A program made the translations under genes and the position numbers. From NCBI GenBank assembly GCA_030654835.1, contig JAURWS010000033.1:62001-126000 (forward strand): a DNA stretch of 64,000 nt, given 5' to 3'. Below, in pieces: positions 12,001-18,172 of the stretch. This stretch comes from Gammaproteobacteria bacterium. Lineage in GTDB: Bacteria; Pseudomonadota; Gammaproteobacteria; Pseudomonadales; Pseudohongiellaceae. Under the pieces are notes generated by a model, which was not told the DNA's origin, did no database searches, and worked only from the letters and a program-made list of their open reading frames with translations. Each line of letters opens with the position of its first letter. Position 1 is the stretch's first letter.

Positions 12001-13994
12001 CCAGTACCGGCCTGAAAAACGCTCAGACCATCGGCGCTGTCACGCTGACCAGCGCGGGCGCGGCCGCCGCAGCTGATGTGGCCGGCAGCCCGTATGCGAT
12101 CGTCGCCAGCGCGGCCAGCGGCGGCACTTTCAATCCAGCCAACTACAGCATCAGCTACGTCGACGGCAATCTCGGCGTTATCCCGGTGGGTCTGCTGGGC
12201 GTAGTGGCAAACTCCGCCGCCAAGGCCTACGACGGGCTGGCCTGGAGCGGTGGTAACGGCGTGACCTACAGCGGCTTCCAAGGCACGGACACGGCAGCAG
12301 ACCTGATCGGCACGCTGCTCTACGGCGGCACCTCGCAGGGTGCAATCGATGTCGGCAACTACACGATCGTGCCGTCTGGACAGAGCTCCACGAACTACAC
12401 GCTCACCTACATCAACGGCAATCTTGGCATTACCCCCGCCGCGCTGGGCATCATCGCCAACCCGGGCAGCAAGATTTACGACGGGCTGGCGTGGAGCGGT
12501 GGCAACGGTGTCACCTACAGCGGCTTCCAGGGCTCCGACACGGCGGCCAGCCTGAGCGACACGTTGACCTACGGCGGCACCTCGCAAGGCGCGGTCGACG
12601 TTGGCAACTACACGATCATGCCGTCTGGACAAAGCTCGACGAACTATACGATCTCGTATGTCAGTGGCAACCTTGGCATATCGGCTGCGCCGCTGGAGAT
12701 CATCGCCGACAGCACCAGCAAGTCATTTGGCACGTTGCATACCTTCACCGGCAACGAGTTCATCAGCACTGGTCTGAGGGGCGTGGAAACTATCGGCAGT
12801 GTGACATTGACGAGCCCGGGCAGCACCGCGACCGCGACCGTCGCGGGGTCCCCCTACGCGATCGTGGCGAGTGCCGCCACCGGCGGCAGCTTCATCCCAA
12901 CCAACTACGCGATCAGCTACACCAACGGAACGCTCACCGTGACCCCGGCCGGACTGCTGGGCATCGTCGCCAACCCGGCTTCCAAGGTTTACGACGGGCT
13001 GGCCTGGAAGGGCGGCAACGGCGTCAGCTACAGCGGCTTCCAGGGCTCCGACACGGCGGCCACCCTGCGTGGCACGCTGACCTACGGCGGCAGCTCACAG
13101 GGCGCGATCGATGTCGGCAACTACACGATCATCCCCGCCGGGCAGAGTTCCCCGAACTACACGATCACGTACGTCAACAGCATTCTCGGCATTACCCCCG
13201 CCCCCCTGGCAATTCTGGCCAACAACAGCAGCAAGGTCTATGGCAGCGCACTGGGCTTCACGGGAACCGAGTTCACCAGCACCGGCCTGCAGGGCGAGGA
13301 GACCATCGGTGCTGTCAGCCTGAGCAGTGCCGGTGCGGCAGCCGCTGCCAGCGTCGCCGGAGGGCCGTACACCATCGTGCCGAGCACTGCGGGCGGTGGC
13401 AGTTTCAAGTCGGCCAACTACACGATCAATTACGTAGACGGCAGCCTCAGCGTGACACCGGCAGCCCTGATGGTGCTTGCCAATTCCCAGAGCAAGACTT
13501 TCGGAACGCCTGATCCACAGTTGTCGTTTCGGGTTACCGGCCTGCTCAACAACCCCGCGCTCGGTCTCACCGACACCGCAGAGAGCGTTTTGACTGGTGC
13601 GCTGGCGCGGCGCGCCGGTGAAACTGTCAGCGGCGGTCCCTATGCGATCAACAGCGGCACGCTGGCAGCCAACAGTAACTACACGATGGGCTTTACGCCG
13701 GCCACGCTCGGCATTACCGGCATCACCGTCGTCGTGGCTGAGGAGCTCGCGGAAGTCAACGCGGTCCCGGTCATTTTCGCCGGGGTGATTCACAACGTAT
13801 TTTATTACCGCCCGGGCAACTTCTGGCATATCTCGCTGAACAGCAACGACGCCGACCAGGGATTCGATGTGATGCGCGGTACCGGCACGGCAGAAACCCG
13901 TCTGCGCAGAAGCCTGAACCGTTGCGACTCTGTCTCCGGCAGTGGCTTTTGCGAAACCTGGACCTTCCCGCAACAACAGGATAACGACGAATGA
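1..13994 (+). CDS. Giant two-partner-secretion exoprotein (TpsA/FHA-like) with YDG and MBG repeat arrays, 5' partial
   Basis: This is a very large secreted adhesin-like protein. The frame is open to the left edge of the window, so the N-terminus (signal and TPS domain) is missing; a GTG at 15 is only the first in-window start codon. Residues 1 to about 640 are Gly/Thr/Ser/Asn-rich beta-helix sequence of the filamentous-haemagglutinin kind, including the common AGTWLLDPSNVNI motif near residue 160. Next come 27 YDG-type modules of 85 aa (from about 2241 to 9110) and then 17 MBG-type modules (about 9120-13450). One canonical MBG module (SKTFGTPDP) and a short C-terminal tail with two Cys close the protein. 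It presumably crosses the outer membrane through the TpsB encoded just downstream and acts at the cell surface. The stop overlaps the tpsB start (ATGA). The family call is secure; its ligand is unknown. Confidence 0.88.
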   Translation, partial: ATRDVTLTTTSQLSASGEQGGAVSVQANTGTLLVDGSIDVRSTAAGGTGGHIALLGERVGLLDAKIDASGTGGGGTVLVGGDYQGSNTLVQNAVSTYVGPGATIKADALAQGDGGKVIVWADDFTRFAGNISARGDNGGTVETSGKQNLEVLGGSVDTTARQGLAGTWLLDPSNVNITTGATTGSFTGEIFAPNQDTAIVNAGVIATALATGNVNITTTNATGTQAGTITVSAPITRASGTGTTTLTLTPNQVTGGTITIASGAAISGTSGSPLNLTLAAAGVGSTVAVGAAVTTFGGSFSSTGTTFTNLAGAIDTSGSGASNGGSITLNHSTTMTIAAPLISGGGNISIAGGSTFTDTSTINSGTGTVTLRGSADTLAIGIGSTTGTYNITQAQIANITTTGGLFFGHSTGTGAIHIGTNEAVDFGSKNVTVLQASGGMTVEGSTVNGTGALTFNAGTGFFLNNSQILSTGAISLIADQVTLNANISGSTLSIAPFTASMAIKVGEAATRIDFGGTNFNTSSLTSNSLRPLKIGNTANTGGLTVTGAFNTGSPALELLSGGLLTINAGGTVSADRIVLAGSNFINNGGAAALVVPSSSYWLVYSADPALNTFGGMASGSLALWGKTYAANPPSTITDLTKHYIFSKVPRLTVSVSGGNLTKTYGTNLTGSAPSVVVAGLVNATTFGNVFLQDAYTGTAAAASAGFAATAAVNGGTPYVISAADNITAPTGYGTTIFDNTQLTVTRYVVSLSGTRAYNGTADILSSALSTSTLVGTETLSLSGTGTVASKNVGAGKALTLGTLALADGTNGGLAANYTVTGGTHTAGITAAPLTLSTSAVSKTYNGDLTALGTAVVNSGTLFTGDTLSGGTFAFTDKNVGAGNKTVTAADVTVNDGNSGSNYTVAYASNTTSTINPFVVSLSGSRVYDGSVNILAGVLSTSSLVGTETLSLSGTGTVASKNIGTGKSLTPGTLALGNGTNGGLATNYTITGGTHTAGITAAALTLSTSAVSKTYDGNLTALGTAVVNSGTLFTGDTLTGGTFAFTDKNVGAGNKTVTAAGVTVSDSNSGSNYTVSYAPNTASTITPFVVSLSGSRVYDSSVNILAGVLSTGALAGTETLSLSGIGTIATKNVGASKPLTIGTLALGNGSNGGLVTNYTITGGTHTASVTAAALTLSTSAVSKTYDGNLTALGTVVINSGTLFTGDTLSGGTFAFTDKNVGLGNKSVTTAGVTVSDGNSGSNYTVSYAPNTASTINPFVVSLSGTRVYDGSLNVLSGVLGMNALVNTETLSLSGTGTVASKNIGAGKTLSVGTLALADGSNGGLATNYTVTGGTHTAGITAAALTLSSGAVSKTYDGNLAALGTAVVSSGTLFTGDTLSGGTFAFTDKNVGAGNKTVTAAGVTVSDGNGGSNYTVGYAPNTVSTINPFVVSLTGTRVYDGSLNVLSGVLGMNALVGTETLSLSGTGTVATKNVGASKPLTLGTLALGNGSNGGLVTNYTVTGGTHTASITAAPITLSTSAVTKVYDGTLTALGTAVINSGSLISGDSISGGTFAFTDKNVGAGNKTVTTAGVAVSDGNGGNNYTVSYAANTASTINPFVVSLSGSRAYDGSLNILAGVLGTNPLVGTETLSLSGTGTVVSKNVGAGKALTPGTLALGNGSNGGLATNYTVTGGTHTASITAAALTLSSSAVSKTYDGNLSALGTAVVNSGTLFTGDTLSGGTFAFTDKNVGIGNKTVSVSGVSVSDGNGGSNYTVGYAPNTASTINPFVVSLSGSRVYDGSVNILAGVLSTSSLVDTETLSLSGTGTVVSKNVGAGKTLTVGTLALGDGSNGGLATNYTLTGGTHTAGITAAALTLSTGAVSKTYDGNLTAVGTAVVSSGTLFTGDTLSGGTFAFTDKNVGAGNKTVTTAGVAVSDGNGGNNYTVSYAANTASTINPFVVNLSGSRVYDSSVNILAGVLSTGALAGTETLSLSGTGTVANKNVGAGKALTLGSLALGNGSNGGLASNYTVTGGTHTTSVTAAALTLSTSAVSKTYDGNLSALGTAAVSSGTLFTGDTLSGGTFAFTDKNVGIGNKTVSTSGVTVSDGNGGSNYSVSYAANTASTINPFVVSLSGSRVYDGSVNILSGVLSTSALVGTETLSLTGTGTVANKNVGAGKALTLGSLSLGDGTNGGLASNYIATGGTHTASITAAPLTLSTSAISKTYDGNLTATGSAMVTSGTLFTGDTLSGGSFAFTDKNVGAGNKTVTAASITVNDGNSGGNYTVGYAPNTTSTINPFVVNLTGTRVYDGSLNILAGVLSTNALVGTETLSLSGIGTVATKNVASSKALTLGTLALANGTNGGLATNYTVTGGTHTAGITAAALTLSTSAVSKTYDGNLSALGTAAVSSGTLFTGDTLSGGTFAFTDKNVGIGNKTVTAAGVTVSDGNSGGNYTVSYAPNTASTINPFVVSLSGSRVYDSSVNILAGVLSTGALAGTETLSLSGTGTVANKNVGVGKALTLGSLALGNGSNGGLASNYTVTGGTHTAGITAAALTLSTSAVSKTYDGNLSALGTAVVNSGTLFTGDTISGGTFAFTDKNVGLGNKTVNVSGVSVSDGNGGSNYSVSYAANTASTINPFVVNLSGSRVYDGSVNILAGVLSTGSLVGTETLSLSGTGTVTNKNVGAGKALTLGSLSLGDGSNGGLASNYTVTGGTHTASITAAPLTLSTSAVSKTYDGNLSALGTAVVSSGTLFTGDSLSGGTFAFTDKNVGLGNKSVTASGITVSDGNGGSNYTVGYVANTASTINPFVVSLSGSRVYDGSVNILAGMLSTSALVGTETLSLSGTGSVANKNVGAGKTLTLGTLTVANGTNGGLATNYTLTGGTHTAGITAAALTLSTSAVSKTYDGNLTALGTAVVSGGTLFSGDTLSGGTFAFTDKNVGIGNKTVSASGVTVSDGNGGSNYTVGYAPNTTSTINPYVVNLSGTRVYDGSVAILAAALRTNALVGTETLSLTGTGTVADKNVGASKPLTLGTLALGNGTNGGLATNYTLTGGTRSVGITQAVLSIAASAGVKVYDGLAWSAGNGVTYTGFKGSDTAADLTGTLAYGGSSQGATNVGNFSLVPSGLGSSNYAITYVNGNLGITRAPLGIAANSSSKIYGSTLTFSGSEFSSTGLQNAQTIGSVSLTSLGASATANVADSPYDIVASAATGGTFNPANYTISYVDGSLGITAAELGIAATAAIKVYDGLAWVGGNGVTYTGFQGSDTAATLTGALAYGGSAQGATNAGTYNIVPSGQSSTNYTITYVNGSLGITRTPLGIAADSSSKTYGSTTVFLGDEFSSTGLQNAETIGSVSLTSTGTAANAGVAGGPYAIVASAATGGTFNPANYTIDYVDGSLGITAAELGITANAAAKVYDGLAWSGGNGVSYSGFQGTDTVASLTGTLVYGGTSQGAINADNYSIAPSGQTSANYTITYVNGSLGITPATLGIAANSSSKTYGTTLLFTGTEFSSTGLQNAETIGSVNLTSLGATSTATVEDSPYAIVASAATGGSFNPANYTISYVDGSLGVIRAGLLGISANSAVRVYNGLAWTGGNGVTYTGFLGGDTAADLTGTLSYGGTSQGAINAGSYTIIPSGQSSTNYTITYVNGSLSITRAPLGIVANSSSKIYGSTPVLAGTAFNSTGLKNLETIGSVTLTSAGVAATAGVAGGPYAIVASAATGGSFNAANYAITYVNGSLGVTPAALGIAARAAVKVYDGLAWSGGNGVIYTGLRGGDTAASLTGTLTYGGSAQGAANAGNYSIAPSGLSSSNYTISYVNGSLGVTRAPLGIVANSSSKTYGTTRTFTGSEFSSTGLKNAQTIGSVSLTSAGALMSAGVAGGPYAIVPSAASGGTFNPANYTISYVNGSLGVTPAALGIAANAAVKGYDGLAWSGGNGVTYTGLRGTDTAANLSGTLIYGGTSQGASNAGSYSMRPSGLSSANYTITYVNGSLGITRAPLGIVANSLSKNYGSTLTFTGSEFTSTGLKNAQTIGAVTLTSAGAAAAADVAGSPYAIVASAASGGTFNPANYSISYVDGNLGVIPVGLLGVVANSAAKAYDGLAWSGGNGVTYSGFQGTDTAADLIGTLLYGGTSQGAIDVGNYTIVPSGQSSTNYTLTYINGNLGITPAALGIIANPGSKIYDGLAWSGGNGVTYSGFQGSDTAASLSDTLTYGGTSQGAVDVGNYTIMPSGQSSTNYTISYVSGNLGISAAPLEIIADSTSKSFGTLHTFTGNEFISTGLRGVETIGSVTLTSPGSTATATVAGSPYAIVASAATGGSFIPTNYAISYTNGTLTVTPAGLLGIVANPASKVYDGLAWKGGNGVSYSGFQGSDTAATLRGTLTYGGSSQGAIDVGNYTIIPAGQSSPNYTITYVNSILGITPAPLAILANNSSKVYGSALGFTGTEFTSTGLQGEETIGAVSLSSAGAAAAASVAGGPYTIVPSTAGGGSFKSANYTINYVDGSLSVTPAALMVLANSQSKTFGTPDPQLSFRVTGLLNNPALGLTDTAESVLTGALARRAGETVSGGPYAINSGTLAANSNYTMGFTPATLGITGITVVVAEELAEVNAVPVIFAGVIHNVFYYRPGNFWHISLNSNDADQGFDVMRGTGTAETRLRRSLNRCDSVSGSGFCETWTFPQQQDNDE
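2241..9110 (+). repeat. Tandem array of 510-bp units encoding paired YDG modules
   Basis: The codons for VVSLSG or VVNLSG recur with their last base at 2250, 2760, 3270, 3780, 4290, 4800, 5310, 5820, 6330, 6840, 7350, 7860, 8370 and 8880, exactly 510 bp apart each time. Each unit encodes 170 aa, made of an 85-aa half with RVYDGSVNILAG and an 85-aa half with KTYDGNLTALG and FTDKNVG. That gives 14 first halves and 13 second halves with no indel in about 6.6 kb. Long identical tracts join non-adjacent units; for example, 6075-6178 matches 7095-7198 base for base by eye. Confidence 0.93.
9120..13450 (+). repeat. Second tandem array, MBG-type modules, also about 510-bp period
   Basis: Modules containing YDGLAW (codons for YD at 9162, 9672, 10182, 10695, 11205, 11715, 12228, 12477 and 12990) alternate with modules of the NSSSKTYGS type. 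The spacing is 510 or 513 bp; the 3-bp steps come from one extra Leu codon (GLLGI). The exception is the 249-bp step from 12228 to 12477, where the NSSSK module is missing. There are nine YDGLAW modules and eight partner modules. Confidence 0.88.
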
Positions 13995-15634
13995 TGGACG
14001 TTTGGCAGGGGTTCAATAAGTTTCCATTGCACGGCCTCCGGCTGGCGCTGATGTTGCTGGCGGCGGCACCGAGCCTCGCGCAGCCTCTGGTGCCAGCAGA
14101 GCGCTTCGCTATCGAGCGTTTCGTGATCGAGGGCGGGTCCCGGTTCGATGCCGCCGCCATTGAGACACTGCTGCAGCCCTATACCGGTCAGCAGCGGGAC
14201 TACACAGACCTGCAGCGTGCTACCGAAGCGCTGCGCCAGCATTATGCGAGTGCGGGTTACAGTGTCGTGTGGGTACTGATCCCCGAACAGGATCTGGAGC
14301 TGGGCGTGGTCACGCTGCGCGTCATCGAGGGGCAGATCGGTTCCATCACCATCGCTGGCAACCGCTATTTTGACAACGCCAACATCCTCCGCAGTCTGCC
14401 CTCTCTGATCTCCGGGACATCACCCAGAGCCAGCGCGATCTCGGCGAATGTGCAGCTTGCCAACGAGAGTCCGGCGAAGCAGGTGGACGTGGTGCTGCGC
14501 CAGGGGGAGCAAGAGGGCATCGTGAACGTTGCGGTGGAGGTCATCGACGAACGTCCTCTGAAGGGATTCCTGACAGTCGACAATACTGGCAATCGGCAGA
14601 CGGGCGACTACCGTCTGGGGCTCGGCATTCAGCATGCGAACCTGTTCAATCGTGACCATGTCGGCACCTTCAACTACGTAACGTCACCCGGGAAACAGAG
14701 CCAGGTCAGCCTGATAAGTGCGAGTTACAGGATGCCGCTGTATTCTCGGGACGATTCCATGGACTTCATCGCCGCCTACTCGGATGTCGATGCGGGCACC
14801 ACGCAAACAGTCGCGGGCCCGCTATCGTTCTCGGGCAAGGGTTCCGTATACGGTCTGCGCTACAACCGGTTGCTGGAACGGCGCGGGGAATATTCCCATC
14901 AGCTCGTTTACGGCTTCGATTATCGTGCCTATCAGAACACCTGCTCGCTCGGCGACTTCGGCGAAGATGGCTGCGGACCGGCAGCGGTCGACGTGACCGT
15001 CACGCCACTGAGCATTTCCTACAGCGGCAACTGGGCGCGGCCGGGACGGATTTCCGAATTCTATGTGACTGGATCACAGAACCTGCCCGGAGCGGCGCAT
15101 GGCGATGAGAGTGACTTCAACGCCGCACGCCCGGCACCCGATGGCAATGGTGGCGCCTCTTCCGATTACAGGATTCTTCGAGCGGGAGCCAGCATCGTGC
15201 AGGGAATTGGCAGCAACTGGCAATTGCGGGCGGCGGTCAGTGGTCAGTACACGCCTGCTGCGCTGATCACTGGTGAACAGTTTGGCAGTGCTGGTGCGAC
15301 TGCCGTGCGCGGCTTTCTGGAACGCGAAATTGCCCGCGACATCGGCTACCTCTCCAACCTCGAATTCTACTCGCCGAATCTTGTCGGCACGCTGATTCCC
15401 GGCGACGGCAACTTCCGCGCGCTGGTCTTTTATGACATGGCCAGAACGGGAAACCAGCCCCTGCCCGGCGAAGACCGCCAGCGCTCGTCCATTGCCAGTG
15501 CCGGCATCGGTTTCCGCTGGAACGTCGCGAGGAACCTCAACATCCGTTTCGATATGGGTTGGGTCATCGACGCCGGTGGCAGCCAACGGGCCGGGGACTA
15601 TCACGGCCATCTTTCGCTGTATATGGGGTTCTAG
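13991..15634 (+). CDS. TpsB outer-membrane transporter (ShlB/FhaC/HecB family)
   Basis: This 547-aa protein is the expected outer-membrane pore for the giant exoprotein upstream. A hydrophobic signal (about residues 17-31, ending SLAQ) precedes POTRA-type sequence (about 35-190, FVIEGGSRF and VIEGQIGSITIAGNRYF), then a C-terminal 16-strand barrel. The TpsB signatures VRGF (about residue 438, on the pore lid loop) and FYDMA (about 482) are present. The length is normal for the family. The ATG overlaps the exoprotein stop by four bases (ATGA), so translation is probably coupled. The order exoprotein first, transporter second is the less common one for TPS pairs. Confidence 0.93.
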   Translation: MMDVWQGFNKFPLHGLRLALMLLAAAPSLAQPLVPAERFAIERFVIEGGSRFDAAAIETLLQPYTGQQRDYTDLQRATEALRQHYASAGYSVVWVLIPEQDLELGVVTLRVIEGQIGSITIAGNRYFDNANILRSLPSLISGTSPRASAISANVQLANESPAKQVDVVLRQGEQEGIVNVAVEVIDERPLKGFLTVDNTGNRQTGDYRLGLGIQHANLFNRDHVGTFNYVTSPGKQSQVSLISASYRMPLYSRDDSMDFIAAYSDVDAGTTQTVAGPLSFSGKGSVYGLRYNRLLERRGEYSHQLVYGFDYRAYQNTCSLGDFGEDGCGPAAVDVTVTPLSISYSGNWARPGRISEFYVTGSQNLPGAAHGDESDFNAARPAPDGNGGASSDYRILRAGASIVQGIGSNWQLRAAVSGQYTPAALITGEQFGSAGATAVRGFLEREIARDIGYLSNLEFYSPNLVGTLIPGDGNFRALVFYDMARTGNQPLPGEDRQRSSIASAGIGFRWNVARNLNIRFDMGWVIDAGGSQRAGDYHGHLSLYMGF

Positions 15635-15656
15635 TAGAGTCGCGGCGCGAACGCGC

Positions 15657-16511
15657 TTACTGCCAGGCCGAGAGATTGCCCTGCATTTGTTCGCCCAGAC
15701 CTTCCGCCTCCAGCACATCGGGAATGGGGCTGAGGCCCAGTCGATGGAACGCCGATACGCCGTGCCACTCCTCCACGGGCAGGAATGACTGACTCCGCCC
15801 GTAACAACCCTCTTGACACTGCAGCTTGGCGACGATGACGACGTCCACATAGTCGGCATGCGCCACGACGCGCCGCACATCGGCATGTTCCACAGGGACG
15901 GGCAGCAGATCCTCCGGAAAATTCCAGGCCGCCAGAATGCGCTCGCCCAGCAGGGGGTGCGCGGTCGCGATCAGCTGATCAAGTTGCGCGCCATCATCTG
16001 CACCGAGAAACAGACTGTGTTCTTCGGCGTAGGCCAACACGGGCAGCACACCGATGGCATGCACCAGAGCGGCCAGCGTCGCCTGGTCCGGCTTCAAGGA
16101 GGTGTAGTGCTTGGCAAGCACGGTGGCAATGGCGGCCACCTCGGTGCTGTGTTGCCAGGCCTGCCGCATACGTTCATCGATGATTTCGCTGGTGGCCTGA
16201 AACAATTGCTGCATGGCAAGGCCCGTGGCCAGATTGCAGCTATAGGCAATGCCCAGGCGGCTGATGGCGCCGGACAACGTGTCGATCCGCTGAAAGCTGC
16301 GCATCAACGGGCTGTTGGCGATACGAATCAGCCAGGCGGAAATGGCCGGGTCGGTGCCAAGTAGCTCCGTGAGGTTGCGGGAGGTGACCTTGGGGTCGTT
16401 GGCCGCCTCGCGAATACGCAGGGCGACCTCCGGCAGGGTGGGGAGCATCAACTCATCCCTGTCGACCAACTCCAGCAGGTGCCGGGTTATCTCCAGATGT
16501 GCATGGCTCAT
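15657..16511 (-). CDS. HDOD-domain protein
   Basis: This 284-aa protein consists almost entirely of one HDOD domain, a degenerate HD-hydrolase fold used in signalling. The N-terminal part has the usual pattern LPTLPEVALRIREAANDP and LTELLGTDPAISAWLIRIANSP, then the GAISRLG segment. No GGDEF, EAL, CheY or kinase domain is attached, so the protein is probably a regulatory or adaptor protein rather than an enzyme. It converges on tpsB with a 22-bp gap and is probably transcribed alone. The target cannot be told from sequence. Confidence 0.87.
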   Translation of the reverse strand: MSHAHLEITRHLLELVDRDELMLPTLPEVALRIREAANDPKVTSRNLTELLGTDPAISAWLIRIANSPLMRSFQRIDTLSGAISRLGIAYSCNLATGLAMQQLFQATSEIIDERMRQAWQHSTEVAAIATVLAKHYTSLKPDQATLAALVHAIGVLPVLAYAEEHSLFLGADDGAQLDQLIATAHPLLGERILAAWNFPEDLLPVPVEHADVRRVVAHADYVDVVIVAKLQCQEGCYGRSQSFLPVEEWHGVSAFHRLGLSPIPDVLEAEGLGEQMQGNLSAWQ

Positions 16512-16574
16512 GTGAATGCGTTCTCGGTTATTCCTGAGAACACTATCGGCCGCGAGTGGCGCGGCATTAGGAAT

Positions 16575-16610
16575 AAAAAAAAGCAGAGCAAAGCCGCATT
16601 GCGGCCCTGC
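16575..16610 (-). terminator. Rho-independent terminator after the OmpA lipoprotein gene
   Basis: Read on the minus strand, a GC-rich hairpin (GCCGC at 16593-16597 and GCGGC at 16601-16605, extended by CTGC/GCAG) lies upstream of a run of eight T (A on the plus strand at 16575-16582). It lies 20-50 bp past the stop of the minus-strand OmpA-like gene. The loop is only three bases. Confidence 0.6.
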
Positions 16611-16628
16611 CCTGCCCTACCCTGCTAA

Positions 16629-17768
16629 TCAGCGTGCGGGAGTGGCGATGATGACTTCCACGCGACGGTTCTGCTGTCGATCAATCGCGGTGTTGTTGCC
16701 CGTGATGGGCGAACTTTCACCCTTGCCTGAGGCTTCCAGACGCGAGCGATCTACCCCATGGTTGGTCAGATAAGAGCGCACAGAGTCCGCGCGTCGCTCC
16801 GACAGATTGAGGTTGTAACTCTCGTCGCCGGTGCTGTCAGTGTGCCCCTCGATTGACACGGTTCGGTCTTCATAGCGATTGAGAAACGCAGCGAGCTTGT
16901 CGAGATGTTCGAGTGAACCCGAACGCAGATCCGATTTGTCAGTTTCGAACAGAACATCGCCGAGGGTCACCACCAGACCACGGTCGGTCATCTGCGCATT
17001 CAAGTCGTTGATCTCGCGCTGCAACTCTTCGTTCTCTGCCCGGGCGGCGTCGGTATCCTGCCGTGCGCGGTCAGCCTGATTCAGCGCAATATTGGTGGCA
17101 CTGCGTGCGGCACTGGCGTCATTGCGTGCAGTCGCCGCCTGATCACGCGCAACATCGGCCGCTGTGCGAGCAGAGCTGGCATCACTGCGCGCTGCGGCAG
17201 TCTGATCCTGCGCAGTGTCAGCAGCGCGCCGCGAAGCATTGGCATCGTTGCGTGCCATGGCGGCCTGATCGCGTGCAACATCGGTCGCATTGCGCGCAGC
17301 GTTGGCATCCGAGCGCGCGGCCTGCGCCTGATTGCGGGAGTTGGCGGCATCGCTGCGTGCACGGTCCGCTTCGCGGGTGCGGGCATCCAGGCGCATCGCC
17401 TCGGTGCGCGAACTCAAATCCTCACGCTGATCTTCCAAAAGACGGCTTTGCGCCCAGGCCTGCGCGATATCCACCTTCTGATCGGCAATCAGCACCAGAT
17501 GGCGCGCCTGTGTATTACTTTCCTGCGGACGTTCAGCCGCTTTCACCGCGACCTCCGCCGCCTGAATCTCGATCGGCGCACGGCTGGCCAATTCGGAATT
17601 GGTGCGCAGCGATGTCAGTTTCGAACGCACCTCAGCAGAACCTTCGGGAGCCTGGGGCGCACTCGCGCACGCGGCCAGCAGAAGCGACGCGGCCGCCAGA
17701 GTAAAGAGCTTCCTGGCACCTGATGATTGGTTGTTCGCAGGGCGTGCGGTCATCATGAATTTTTTCAT
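16629..17768 (-). CDS. OmpA-family lipoprotein with DUF4398-like N-terminus and 21-residue coiled-coil repeats
   Basis: This 379-aa envelope protein starts with a lipoprotein signal (LLLAAC, Cys34). Residues about 45-115 resemble DUF4398 (VRSKLTSLRTNSEL..., QAAEVAVKAAE). Residues about 143-231 form Ala/Arg/Asp/Gln-rich 21-residue repeats (three heptads each), a likely long coiled coil. Residues about 265-379 are an OmpA C-terminal peptidoglycan-binding domain with GHTDSTG, NLNLSERRA and NRRVEV. The architecture suggests a rod linking the outer membrane to peptidoglycan. Its start overlaps the stop of the DUF4398 lipoprotein gene upstream (ATGA), so the two are co-translated and probably work together. 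Confidence 0.88.
   Translation of the reverse strand: MKKFMMTARPANNQSSGARKLFTLAAASLLLAACASAPQAPEGSAEVRSKLTSLRTNSELASRAPIEIQAAEVAVKAAERPQESNTQARHLVLIADQKVDIAQAWAQSRLLEDQREDLSSRTEAMRLDARTREADRARSDAANSRNQAQAARSDANAARNATDVARDQAAMARNDANASRRAADTAQDQTAAARSDASSARTAADVARDQAATARNDASAARSATNIALNQADRARQDTDAARAENEELQREINDLNAQMTDRGLVVTLGDVLFETDKSDLRSGSLEHLDKLAAFLNRYEDRTVSIEGHTDSTGDESYNLNLSERRADSVRSYLTNHGVDRSRLEASGKGESSPITGNNTAIDRQQNRRVEVIIATPAR
17076..17342 (-). repeat. 63-bp tandem repeats encoding a 21-residue coiled coil
   Basis: Inside the OmpA lipoprotein gene, units such as VARDQAAMARNDANASRRAAD, TAQDQTAAARSDASSARTAAD and VARDQAATARNDASAARSATN follow one another in register. There are about four units, each 21 aa (63 bp), equal to three heptads, with Ala at most a/d positions. 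Confidence 0.8.
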
Positions 17769-18172
17769 TGTCTGGCTCCTGAATTGCGCAGTATTTCCTG
17801 TTGGAGAGCATCGATGCTCTGTTGCATCTCCGCATTCACAGCCTGAGTCTTCAGCAGTGCTGTTCTGGCCGACGCAAGCTCTGCGCTCACGCGGGACTCA
17901 TCGGCCAGGCGTTCGGCCTGCTCCATGTCTTCGGCCTGCACTGCCGTACGGGCAGCACTGAGTTTGTCATGTGCCTGCTTCAGATCCTGGGGAGCGAAGT
18001 CTGCTACCCGTTCCTGTTCCGCACTGCTGATGGCAAGTTCCGCCGCCTGCAATTGCTGAGTGGGTGGCAAAGGTGCGCTGGCACACGCTGCCAATGCGAA
18101 CACAATTGAACTGCCGACGAGCAAGCGTAATGCTCGACCACGAGTGTTGATTTTTTTAACTGATCCGATCAT
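17765..18172 (-). CDS. DUF4398-domain lipoprotein
   Basis: This 135-aa predicted lipoprotein has the signal and lipobox FALAAC, then an Ala/Glu/Gln-rich helical region (QLQAAELAISSAEQERVADFA, DLKQAHDKLSAARTA). The open frame extends further upstream, but the ATG at 18172 is chosen because GGAGGA lies about nine bases before it and the lipoprotein signal begins right after. It is the first gene of a two-gene operon with the OmpA-fused paralogue, whose N-terminal third resembles it. A role in the outer membrane or peptidoglycan layer is inferred from context only. Confidence 0.82.
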   Translation of the reverse strand: MIGSVKKINTRGRALRLLVGSSIVFALAACASAPLPPTQQLQAAELAISSAEQERVADFAPQDLKQAHDKLSAARTAVQAEDMEQAERLADESRVSAELASARTALLKTQAVNAEMQQSIDALQQEILRNSGARQ

